From assembly GCA_964597315.1 (NCBI GenBank), contig CAZQXD010000005.1, positions 43,924-107,923 of the forward strand: a stretch of 64,000 bases of DNA, read 5' to 3'. Within the stretch, counting starts at the first letter, position 1. The number at the start of each line of letters is the position of its first letter. The notes below the pieces were generated by a model, which saw only the letters and a list, made by a program, of their open reading frames with translations, had not been told where the DNA came from and made no database searches. Origin of the DNA: CAZQXD01 sp964597315. Its GTDB lineage: Bacteria > Pseudomonadota > Gammaproteobacteria > Competibacterales > Competibacteraceae. Below, piece after piece: positions 9,491 through 16,760 of the stretch. The position numbers were made by a program, and so were the translations under genes.

Positions 9491-9505
9491 TGGCTCGAAT
9501 TTTGC
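9491..9505 (+). promoter_or_regulatory. Sigma-54 (RpoN) promoter of the cyclase/ATPase gene
   Basis: TGGCTCGAATTTTGC has the invariant GG (9492-9493) and GC (9504-9505) ten bases apart and the TGGC/TTGC core of sigma-54 -24/-12 elements. Transcription would start near 9517, about 33 bp before the ATG at 9550. This excludes the TTG at 9490 as a start. A nearly identical element precedes the PEP-CTERM gene at 56733. Confidence 0.78.
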
Positions 9506-9549
9506 GGAGTGTTCCTCTGACATCACCGTACTGGAGTCAGGGATTTCCA

Positions 9550-11490
9550 ATGACCACACTGGCCGTTTTGCATTGCTCACGCTGCGTCAGCGACAGCCCG
9601 GCGAGCGCCAAGTACTGCATGGAATGCGGCGCAACTTTACATGGCGTCGGAACCGACACCGCAATCTGCGCCCCCAGTCGTCAGGACATCTTGCAAGGCG
9701 AGCGCCGACAACTGACCGTGATGTTCTGCGACCTGGTGGGTTCCACGGCCCTGGCCGAGCGCCTGGACCCGGAGGAGCTGGGAGAGATTCTCCATGCCTA
9801 TCACCGGGTCTGTTCCCGGATTATCGAACGCTTTGGTGGCCATATTCACCAATACCTGGGGGACGGGGTGCTGGCCTATTTCAGCTATCCTCGCGCTCAG
9901 GAGGACGCCGCCCAGCGTTCGCTGCGGGCCGCTCTGGGCATCGTTGAGGCCATGGAACGGCTGCGTTTTGACAATGACCGTCCCCTGGCGGTGCGGGTGG
10001 GTATCCACACCGGGCTAGTGGTGGTGGGCGACCATACCCTGGCCGTGGGTGAAACGCCCAATATCGCCGCCCGCCTTCAGGCGCTGGCCGAACCTGGCGC
10101 CGTGGTCATCGGCGCCGCCACCCAACGCCTGGTGGAGAAGGATTTTGACTGCCAACTCCTAGGCAGCCATGCCCTCAAGGGGCTGTCCCGCCCGCTGCCC
10201 GTCTATCGGGTGTTGCGGGAGCATATGGCCTGCAATCGATTCGACGCCGAGGCGGCGGCTGCCCTGACGCCCTTGGTGGGCCGGGATCAAGAGTTGGCCC
10301 GATTACTGAACCACTGGCAAAAGGCCGCCGAGGGCCGGGGGCGGGTGGTGCTGATCCAGGGGGAGCCGGGCATTGGCAAGTCCCGGCTGCTGACCGCCCT
10401 CAAGGCCGAGGTGGCCGCTTGTCCGGGGGCCTGGCTGGCGGAATGTTACAGCGCCCCCTGCTACCAGTCCCGTCCCCTGCACCCGGTAGCGCAATTGCTC
10501 GGCCATAGGGTGCTGCGCTTCGAGCCAGAGGATGGGCCGTTGGTCAAGCGCCGCAAGCTGGAAGGCTGGTTGCTGCAATACGGACTGGAGCCGGAGCGGA
10601 CCCTACCGCCCCTGGCCCGATTGCTGAACCTGTGGCCGTCGGGCCGTACCTGTCTGTCCCCCGCCGATCAGGCCGCTCTGGAAGCGGTGTTGCTACACAT
10701 CCTGCTGGCCCGGGCCGAGCGGCAGCCGGTGTTGGTGGCCTTCGAGGATCTGCATTGGGCCGATACCGCCACTCTGGCCCTGTTGGAGCGTGTGCTGCGG
10801 GTGGTGGCGGACTGTCCGGTGCTGGTGGTGCTGACCGCCCGGCCGGGCTTTACCCCCCCCGGAAGCTGGCCCCCCGGCCTTGAAACACTGGCCTTGGAAC
10901 ATTTGCCGGTGGAACAAGCGCAGCGTCTGGTCTCCCAGGTGGCCAAAGGCAAGCGCCTGCCCCTGGAGTTGCTGGATGCATTGGTGGCGCGTGGCGATGG
11001 GGTGCCTTTGTTCGTGGAGGAACTGACCCGCTCGGCTCTGGAGTCGGGGTTGCTGCGGGAGCGGGAGGATTGCTTCGAGGCCCTGGGTCCCATCCCTCCC
11101 CAGCCCATTCCCTCGACCCTCCACGACACCCTGGCCTGTCGGCTGGAGCAGGCTGTGCAGGCCAAGGCGGTGGCGCAATTGGCGGCCACCCTGGGACGTG
11201 AGTTCAGCTATGGGCTGCTACGGGCGGTGTGCCCCTTGGACGATACGGCGCTCGCTCAAGGGCTAGGCCAATTAGAGACCATGGGTCTGCTAAGCCGACG
11301 TGGGGGCGGGGCTGAGGCAGTCTATAGTTTCCGCCATGCTTTGATTCAGGAAAAAGCCTATGGGTCCTTGTTACGCAGTGTGCGCCGACGTTATCAAAGC
11401 CGGATTTCCCACTGTCTGACGGTCACTCCCCGGGCCGCCCTCGGCGGGCCGACAACGGCTCCGACTCTGTCTCGGGCGGTATTATCGTGA
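9550..11490 (+). CDS. Class III adenylate/guanylate cyclase with AAA ATPase domain, C-terminally short
   Basis: 646 aa. Residues 8-30 hold a zinc ribbon (CSRC, CMECG). Residues about 52-220 are a class III nucleotide cyclase: metal-binding Asp61 (FCDLVGST) and Asp105 (YLGDGVLAYF), plus TPNIAARLQ. Residues about 235-600 are an AAA-type ATPase with Walker A GEPGIGKSRL (Lys277) and Walker B VLVAFEDLHWAD. The chain ends soon after RHALIQEKAYGSLL; relatives normally continue into TPR-like repeats, so the C-terminal sensor region is missing. The last 20 residues look unrelated to the family, suggesting an old frameshift or deletion. ATG 9550 is preferred because the sigma-54 promoter covers the earlier TTG. 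It probably couples ATPase signalling to a cyclic nucleotide; the input is unknown. Confidence 0.8.
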   Translation: MTTLAVLHCSRCVSDSPASAKYCMECGATLHGVGTDTAICAPSRQDILQGERRQLTVMFCDLVGSTALAERLDPEELGEILHAYHRVCSRIIERFGGHIHQYLGDGVLAYFSYPRAQEDAAQRSLRAALGIVEAMERLRFDNDRPLAVRVGIHTGLVVVGDHTLAVGETPNIAARLQALAEPGAVVIGAATQRLVEKDFDCQLLGSHALKGLSRPLPVYRVLREHMACNRFDAEAAAALTPLVGRDQELARLLNHWQKAAEGRGRVVLIQGEPGIGKSRLLTALKAEVAACPGAWLAECYSAPCYQSRPLHPVAQLLGHRVLRFEPEDGPLVKRRKLEGWLLQYGLEPERTLPPLARLLNLWPSGRTCLSPADQAALEAVLLHILLARAERQPVLVAFEDLHWADTATLALLERVLRVVADCPVLVVLTARPGFTPPGSWPPGLETLALEHLPVEQAQRLVSQVAKGKRLPLELLDALVARGDGVPLFVEELTRSALESGLLREREDCFEALGPIPPQPIPSTLHDTLACRLEQAVQAKAVAQLAATLGREFSYGLLRAVCPLDDTALAQGLGQLETMGLLSRRGGGAEAVYSFRHALIQEKAYGSLLRSVRRRYQSRISHCLTVTPRAALGGPTTAPTLSRAVLS

Positions 11491-11529
11491 ACGGTACTGT
11501 CCAATATGGACCCGCCCCGCCAGACGTTC

Positions 11530-11982
11530 TCAGTCGCCGTAACGATAGTGTTGGCGGTGATTCCGGTGGGGCCGTTGTTGTTGATAGTGCCGATGGTGCC
11601 GATAGTGTCGGTGATGGCGTTGGTACTTGCGGTACTGTTGATAGTGCTTAAAACGGTATCCCGGCACCACTACGCCGTGGGAACGGTAGGGGATCACATA
11701 CATGGACGGGGGCGGGCGGTGCTGATACCTAGGCCGGTCTAGGTGATGGGGGCGCCGGTATGCCCGGCGCCGGTCATGGACAGTGATGGCCGCCCCCACG
11801 GCGCCGCCCACGGCGCCGCCGATGATGGCGCCGTCGCGGCCGTTCATTTCCGAGCCGATAAAAGCCCCCAAGGCGCCGCCGATGGCGCCGCCGATGACGG
11901 CTCTTTCATCCAGGCCGCCGGCCGTAGCCGGCCCGGCGATCAATAGCAAGATGGCAAGCAGGGCGGTAGGTCTATGGTGCAT
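11530..11982 (-). CDS. Secreted glycine-zipper protein with His/Tyr/Arg-rich tail
   Basis: 150 aa from the ATG at 11982 (RBS GGGGAGA). A signal peptide (LLAILLLIAGPATAGG) is followed by a glycine zipper (AVIGGAIGGALGAFIGSEMN, then AIIGGAVGGAVGAA). Such zippers often insert into or associate with membranes. The last 75 residues are strongly enriched in His, Tyr and Arg, with repeats of YRxxHRHY type that could bind metal. It is convergent with the cyclase gene, with only 39 bp between them. Function unknown. Confidence 0.7.
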   Translation of the reverse strand: MHHRPTALLAILLLIAGPATAGGLDERAVIGGAIGGALGAFIGSEMNGRDGAIIGGAVGGAVGAAITVHDRRRAYRRPHHLDRPRYQHRPPPSMYVIPYRSHGVVVPGYRFKHYQQYRKYQRHHRHYRHHRHYQQQRPHRNHRQHYRYGD

Positions 11983-12068
11983 TGTATTCTCCCCGGTGGC
12001 CAAAGGTATGCAGGCAGTGTAGGGGAGGGCAACTGAACGGAATCTGAACGGTAGGGAAAAAGCGCGCC

Positions 12069-12458
12069 TTATTCTTCGACGATATGGCTGTCGATAATCG
12101 TCCAGATCCCCCCTTGTCGGCTTAGGGACAAGCTGCCGCGAATGCCTTCGGGGAGATAGCGCAATTCCACCTCGGCGCTGTCGCCATTCACGATAAGCCG
12201 GGTCAACACCAGATGGGGGTCTTCGGTCACGAAGGCCACCGGCTCCCCAAAGGCCGTTAGGGGAAGGCTGTGGTCAAGAACGCTATTGAGCTGAATGCGC
12301 AGTGGACTGCGGTCCGCCAGGGTATCGACATGGTAATAGGGCTTTAGCGTCTCGGCGTCGATCACCGTGGCAATTAGAGGGGTCATCTCTTTGGTCTCGT
12401 GGGCCATGGTCAAGCTCCAGGCTGGCAACAGAAACAGACACAGAATTCGGACCAACAT
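12069..12458 (-). CDS. Small secreted protein of unknown function (possible periplasmic partner of the upstream zincin)
   Basis: 129 aa starting at ATG 12458 (RBS AGGAG). It has a signal peptide (RILCLFLLPAWSLTMA), giving a mature domain of about 110 residues with alternating beta-like segments and no motif I recognise. It begins 20 bp after the stop of the zincin gene on the same strand, so the two are probably one transcript. A periplasmic immunity protein for the zincin is one possibility, by analogy with effector-immunity pairs, but nothing in the sequence proves it. Confidence 0.6.
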   Translation of the reverse strand: MLVRILCLFLLPAWSLTMAHETKEMTPLIATVIDAETLKPYYHVDTLADRSPLRIQLNSVLDHSLPLTAFGEPVAFVTEDPHLVLTRLIVNGDSAEVELRYLPEGIRGSLSLSRQGGIWTIIDSHIVEE

Positions 12459-12478
12459 GAGGCTGCTCCTGGGTTTGA

Positions 12479-12949
12479 TCAGGGGAACATGCCCGGCACA
12501 TAGGTATCGGTGATCTGGGAACCGTATACCGTCCTTTCGAATTCCTTGCCTTCCTCCCCCGCCCTGTCGATACCGTCCTGATCGTCCCCCCAATGCACCA
12601 GTTCGTGGAGCAGCACCACCCCAATAAAATACACCTGACCACCCGAGCGGGTGGCTTGGCGATGGGGGCGGCCGGTTTCGAAGTCTTCCACTAGGCCCGT
12701 GTGAATCCGTAGTTCGTTGGAGCCGATATTGGGGGTGAATTCCCCGTATGTGCCGTCGGCGAGAGGGGTGATTTTAATGTTAGGCTCCTCGCCCCAGCGC
12801 AAGGCCCGGCGCAGCGTGGCCCGGTCCATCTGGCCTATGGACCGCATGGCCCGGACGATGGAACGCACATGGATCAGTTCGGGGATATTGCGGCGGACGT
12901 AATAGGCGAACCGGGGATAACGGGTGATATCGGCATTGGCCATTTTCAT
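12479..12949 (-). CDS. Small HExxH zincin, resembling metallopeptidase toxin 3
   Basis: 156 aa from ATG 12949, with GAGGA about nine bases upstream. HELVH lies at residues 115-119 in the context VYFIGVVLLHELVHWGDD, and acidic residues after it (GEEGKEFE) could supply the third zinc ligand. This LLHELVHWGD context resembles the Tox-MPTase3 zincins of polymorphic toxin and type VI secretion effectors. There is no signal peptide and no trafficking domain, so it would be a stand-alone cargo domain. The next gene on the strand is a small secreted protein 20 bp away. Metallopeptidase fold is likely; a toxin role is inference. Confidence 0.68.
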   Translation of the reverse strand: MKMANADITRYPRFAYYVRRNIPELIHVRSIVRAMRSIGQMDRATLRRALRWGEEPNIKITPLADGTYGEFTPNIGSNELRIHTGLVEDFETGRPHRQATRSGGQVYFIGVVLLHELVHWGDDQDGIDRAGEEGKEFERTVYGSQITDTYVPGMFP

Positions 12950-13068
12950 GGTGGGTTTCCTCGGAGTCATCCAGGAAGACGCAAGAAATTGATATATACC
13001 AGTCCAGCGCCCGGTCTGTCGTGACATTTATCACCCGCTGGCCCGTCACTATCCCCGGTATCGGGACC

Positions 13069-13887
13069 TCAGTCCCGGAGCAGTTCGTTGATGCCGACCT
13101 TGGAGCGGGTGCGCTCGTCCACCTGTTTGATGATCACCGCGCAATACAGGCTATGGCTGCCGTCCTTGGCGGGCAGAGAGCCTGACACCACCACCGCCCC
13201 GGCGGGCACCCGGCCATAGCTCACCTCGCCGGTCTCGCGGTTGTAAATCTTGGTGCTTTTACCGATATACACGCCCATGGACAGCACCGCGCCCCGTTCC
13301 ACGACTACCCCTTCCACCACCTCGGAGCGGGCGCCGATGAAGCAGTCGTCCTCGATGATGGTGGGACCAGCCTGCAAGGGTTCCAGCACCCCGCCGATGC
13401 CTACTCCGCCCGACAGGTGGACGTTTTTGCCAATCTGGGCGCAAGAGCCCACCGTGGACCAGGTGTCCACCATGGTGCCCGAGTCCACATAGGCGCCGAT
13501 GTTCACATAGGAGGGCATCAGCACCACTCCCGGGGCGATATATGCGCCATGCCGGGCGGCGGTCGGGGGCACGACCCGCACCCCGGCTTCGCGGAAATCC
13601 GCCTCCCCATAACCGGCGTACTTGGGGGGCACCTTGTCGAAATAATTGGTGTAGCCGTCCCGAATGACCTGGTTGTCGTTGAGGCGGAAGGACAGTAGCA
13701 CGGCTTTTTTCAGCCACTGGTTGACCACCCACTCGCCGTTTTGCCGCTCGGCCACCCTGGCCTGGCCGGACTCCAGTAGGGCTAGGGTCTGGTTCACGGC
13801 GTCCCGCAGGTCGGCGGGGGCGTTGATGGGATTGAACTCGGCGCGGCGCTCAAAGGCGTCCTCGATGAGGGTTTGCAGCTCGCTCAT
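13069..13887 (-). CDS. dapD: 2,3,4,5-tetrahydropyridine-2,6-dicarboxylate N-succinyltransferase
   Basis: 272 aa, the usual DapD length. An alpha-helical N-terminal part is followed by a left-handed beta helix of hexapeptide repeats (YINIGAYVDSGTMVDTW-like stretch as YVNIGAYVDSG, then CAQIGKNVHLSGGVGIGGV). It transfers succinate from succinyl-CoA to tetrahydrodipicolinate in lysine and diaminopimelate synthesis. It lies 41 bp after the dapC gene on the same strand, and the two steps are consecutive in the pathway, so they form an operon. Confidence 0.95.
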   Translation of the reverse strand: MSELQTLIEDAFERRAEFNPINAPADLRDAVNQTLALLESGQARVAERQNGEWVVNQWLKKAVLLSFRLNDNQVIRDGYTNYFDKVPPKYAGYGEADFREAGVRVVPPTAARHGAYIAPGVVLMPSYVNIGAYVDSGTMVDTWSTVGSCAQIGKNVHLSGGVGIGGVLEPLQAGPTIIEDDCFIGARSEVVEGVVVERGAVLSMGVYIGKSTKIYNRETGEVSYGRVPAGAVVVSGSLPAKDGSHSLYCAVIIKQVDERTRSKVGINELLRD

Positions 13888-13928
13888 GATGATGTGTTCC
13901 GGTCAGTGATTTAGGGTGGGAACAGAAA

Positions 13929-15119
13929 TTATAGCGACTCCATGTAGGCCCGGATGCGCCGGGCTGCTTCCAGACACTCCTCGGGGGCGGCCACCAGGGC
14001 CATGCGCACCCGGTTGGCGCCGGGGTTGAGACCGTCGGCTTCCCGGGACAGGAAGCTGCCGGGCAGCACGGTGACGTTCTGGCGGGCGAACAGTTCTCGG
14101 GCGAATACCGTATCCGCCATGGGAACCCGGGGCCATAGATAAAACGAGGCAGCCGGCCGCTGTACGTCCAGCACCGGGGACAGGATATCCAGCACCTCGT
14201 CGAACTTGCGCCGATACAGAGCGCGGTTGTCCCGGACATGGGTCTCGTCGTTCCAGGCGGCGATGGAGGCGGCCTGGACGAGGGGCGGCATGGCGCAGCC
14301 GTGGTAAGTGCGATAGCGCAGGAACTGGCCGAGGAGGGCCGCGTCCCCGGCCACGAAGCCGGAGCGCAGGCCCGGAAGATTAGAGCGCTTGGACAGGCTA
14401 TGAAACACCACGCAGCGCCGGTAGTCGTCCCGGCCGACGGCGGCGCAGGCCCCCAGCAGCCCCGGCGGCGGGGCCGACTCGTCCGGGTAGATCTCCGAGT
14501 AGCATTCGTCGGCGGCGATCACGAAATCATGGCGGTCGGCCAGGGCTAACAGCTCCCGCAACAGATCCAAGGGCATGACCGCGCCACTGGGGTTGCCCGG
14601 AGAGCAGATATACAGCAACTGGCAGCGTCGCCACACCGCCTCGGGCACGGTCCCGAAGTCCGGCAAAAAGCCGGTCTCCGCCGTGGTGTTCAGAAAATAG
14701 GGTTCGGCCCCGGCTAGCAAGGCCGCCCCTTCGTAAATCTGATAAAACGGATTGGGCATAACCACCAGCGGTCGGTCAGCCGGGTCCACCACGCATTGGG
14801 CGAAGGCGAATAGGGCCTCTCGGGTGCCGTTGACTGGCAGCACCTGGCGTTCCGGGTCCAGGCCGGGTAGCCCGAAGCGGCGCGTGGCCCAGCGGGCCAT
14901 AGCCTCCCGCAGGGTGGGTTCGCCCTTGGTCAGGGGGTAGCGGGCCATGCCGTCCAAGGCCCCGGTCAGGGCCGCAGCCACGAAATCCGGGGCCGGATGG
15001 CGTGGCTCGCCGATGGACAGGGCGATGGGCGACAGTCCTGGGGGCGGGACGATCCCCGCCTTGAGGGCGACCAGTTTTTCGAAAGGGTAGGGATGCAGTC
15101 TGGACAGGTGGGGATTCAT
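13929..15119 (-). CDS. dapC: Succinyldiaminopimelate transaminase
   Basis: 396-aa fold-type I PLP aminotransferase. The PLP lysine is Lys244 in SLSKRSNLPGLRSGF, with the usual CSPGNPSG motif near residue 172 and DECYSEIY near 204. It makes N-succinyl-diaminopimelate from the keto product of DapD. The ATG at 15119 starts MNPHLSRLHPYPFEKL, the typical N-terminus; a longer open frame to 15161 lacks support. It is divergent from otsA, with 128 bp between the starts. Confidence 0.9.
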   Translation of the reverse strand: MNPHLSRLHPYPFEKLVALKAGIVPPPGLSPIALSIGEPRHPAPDFVAAALTGALDGMARYPLTKGEPTLREAMARWATRRFGLPGLDPERQVLPVNGTREALFAFAQCVVDPADRPLVVMPNPFYQIYEGAALLAGAEPYFLNTTAETGFLPDFGTVPEAVWRRCQLLYICSPGNPSGAVMPLDLLRELLALADRHDFVIAADECYSEIYPDESAPPPGLLGACAAVGRDDYRRCVVFHSLSKRSNLPGLRSGFVAGDAALLGQFLRYRTYHGCAMPPLVQAASIAAWNDETHVRDNRALYRRKFDEVLDILSPVLDVQRPAASFYLWPRVPMADTVFARELFARQNVTVLPGSFLSREADGLNPGANRVRMALVAAPEECLEAARRIRAYMESL

Positions 15120-15247
15120 CGGGTATCCGCGATGGCCGGGCCTTGGGACGGAGTATACCAAGCCTCGCCGGGCTGGACCGAAAAACCCTCTGGGGCATAG
15201 GATAAACAGTCCTACTGCCTGCTCCGACGGGGCGAAGAGAACAACCC

Positions 15248-16612
15248 ATGCAACGACTATTCGTGATTTCCAACCGGGTCGCCGTACCCGACGGCGGCCA
15301 GACGGCTGGGGGTCTGGCGGTGGCCCTGCACGCGGCCCTGGAAAATCGGGGCGGGGTATGGTTCGGCTGGAGCGGCAAGATCAGCGGCGGCGACGACCCC
15401 CCCCGGGCCGTGCATCAGGGCAAGGCCAGCTTCGTCACCATCGACTTGGCCGCAGGGGAGCATGAGAACTACTACCAGGGCTATTCCAACCGTGGCCTAT
15501 GGCCCCTGTGCCATTACCGCACCGATTTGGCGGTGTTCGAAGACCGCTACCGCGCCGCCTATTACCAGGTCAACGCCCGCTTCGCCAAGACCTTGGTTTC
15601 TTTTCTGGAGCCGGACGATCTGGTCTGGGTTCACGATTACCATCTGATCCCCTGCGGGGCCGAGTTGCGTGGCCTGGGCGTCAAGCAGCGCCTAGGGTTT
15701 TTCCTGCATATCCCGTTTCCCAGCCCGGCGGTGCTGACCACCCTGCCGGACCACCAGCGGCTGCTGCGTTCCCTGTTCGCCTACGACCTGGTGGGTTTCC
15801 AGACCCGCGCCGATGTCCAGGCTTTGCAGGACTACGTCACCCAGGTGGCGGGGGGTCGGGTGGAGGCCGATGGTCGACTCACCGCCTTTGGTCGTAGCCT
15901 TCGCGCCGAGGCGTTTCCCATCGGCATGGAGGCCCGGCGTTTCGTGTCTCTAGCCGAGGGGGCGGTGGCGGCCAGGGCCGTGCGCCAGGCTCGGGAGGCC
16001 CTGCCGGGTCAGCAGTTGCTGATTGGCGTGGACCGGCTGGATTACAGCAAGGGCATCCCCCAGCGCCTGGTGGGCTTGGGTCGGCTGCTGGATGAATACC
16101 CGGACTGGCGGGGCAAGCTCAGCCTGTTGCTGCTGGCCGCCGCCTCCCGCTCCGAGGTGCCGGAGTATGTACGCATTCGGGAGCAGGTGGAGGGCCTGGT
16201 GGGGCATATCAACGGCCGCCATGGGACCGTGGACTGGGTGCCGGTGCGCTATCAGAACCAAACCCTGGACCGGGCCGCCATGGCGGGCCTGTTGCGGGCC
16301 GCCCGGATAGGGCTGGTCACCCCCCTGCGGGATGGCATGAACCTGGTGGCCAAGGAGTACGTGGCCGCCCAGGACCCGGCCGATCCGGGGGTGCTGGTGC
16401 TGTCCCGCTTCGCCGGGGCGGCGGATCAGTTCCGGGACGGGGCGCTGCTGGTCAATCCCCACGATACCCGGGAATTGGCCGAGGCGATCCGCCAGGCCCT
16501 GGATATGCCCTTGGAGGAGCGCAAGCGGCGCTGGCGGGGGCTGATGGACTCGGTGCTGGAGGAAGACGTGCATTGGTGGCGAGAGAGTTTCGTCCGGCGC
16601 CTGGCGGAGTAG
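15248..16612 (+). CDS. otsA: Alpha,alpha-trehalose-6-phosphate synthase
   Basis: 454-aa GT20 glycosyltransferase that joins glucose from UDP-glucose to glucose-6-phosphate. Visible signatures are the N-terminal LFVISNRVAVP and AGGLAVAL, the acceptor-site LVWVHDYHLIPCGAELR, the Arg/Lys region VDRLDYSKGIPQRL, and the C-terminal VTPLRDGMNLVAKEYVA. RBS GAAGAGA lies before the ATG. Its phosphatase partner is not adjacent but is fused to beta-PGM at 21473, after four unrelated genes. Confidence 0.93.
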   Translation: MQRLFVISNRVAVPDGGQTAGGLAVALHAALENRGGVWFGWSGKISGGDDPPRAVHQGKASFVTIDLAAGEHENYYQGYSNRGLWPLCHYRTDLAVFEDRYRAAYYQVNARFAKTLVSFLEPDDLVWVHDYHLIPCGAELRGLGVKQRLGFFLHIPFPSPAVLTTLPDHQRLLRSLFAYDLVGFQTRADVQALQDYVTQVAGGRVEADGRLTAFGRSLRAEAFPIGMEARRFVSLAEGAVAARAVRQAREALPGQQLLIGVDRLDYSKGIPQRLVGLGRLLDEYPDWRGKLSLLLLAAASRSEVPEYVRIREQVEGLVGHINGRHGTVDWVPVRYQNQTLDRAAMAGLLRAARIGLVTPLRDGMNLVAKEYVAAQDPADPGVLVLSRFAGAADQFRDGALLVNPHDTRELAEAIRQALDMPLEERKRRWRGLMDSVLEEDVHWWRESFVRRLAE

Positions 16613-16651
16613 CTGACCACCACGAGGAGCAAGCTCCCCTAGAACTCGTAG

Positions 16652-16676
16652 GGCGGATCAAGCGTAGCGATCCGCC
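16652..16676. repeat. Short palindromic intergenic repeat
   Basis: A perfect 8-bp stem (GGCGGATC / GATCCGCC) around a 9-base loop, in the context GTAGGGCGGATCAAGCGTAGC. This resembles the dispersed GGCGGAT...ATCCGCC repeats common in proteobacterial intergenic regions. There is no T-run, so it is a weak terminator candidate. Confidence 0.55.
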
Positions 16677-16760
16677 TTCCGGGATACCCCCGAACGCGGA
16701 TGGGGCACTGGGGCCTGGCTCCGCTACAATAGCCCTCCCCCACAACCATACCTTGACCCC

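Noticed and set aside
9490..9549. Earlier TTG start for the cyclase/ATPase (20 extra residues)
   Set aside because: The stretch overlaps a strong sigma-54 promoter, and the added residues do not resemble the family.
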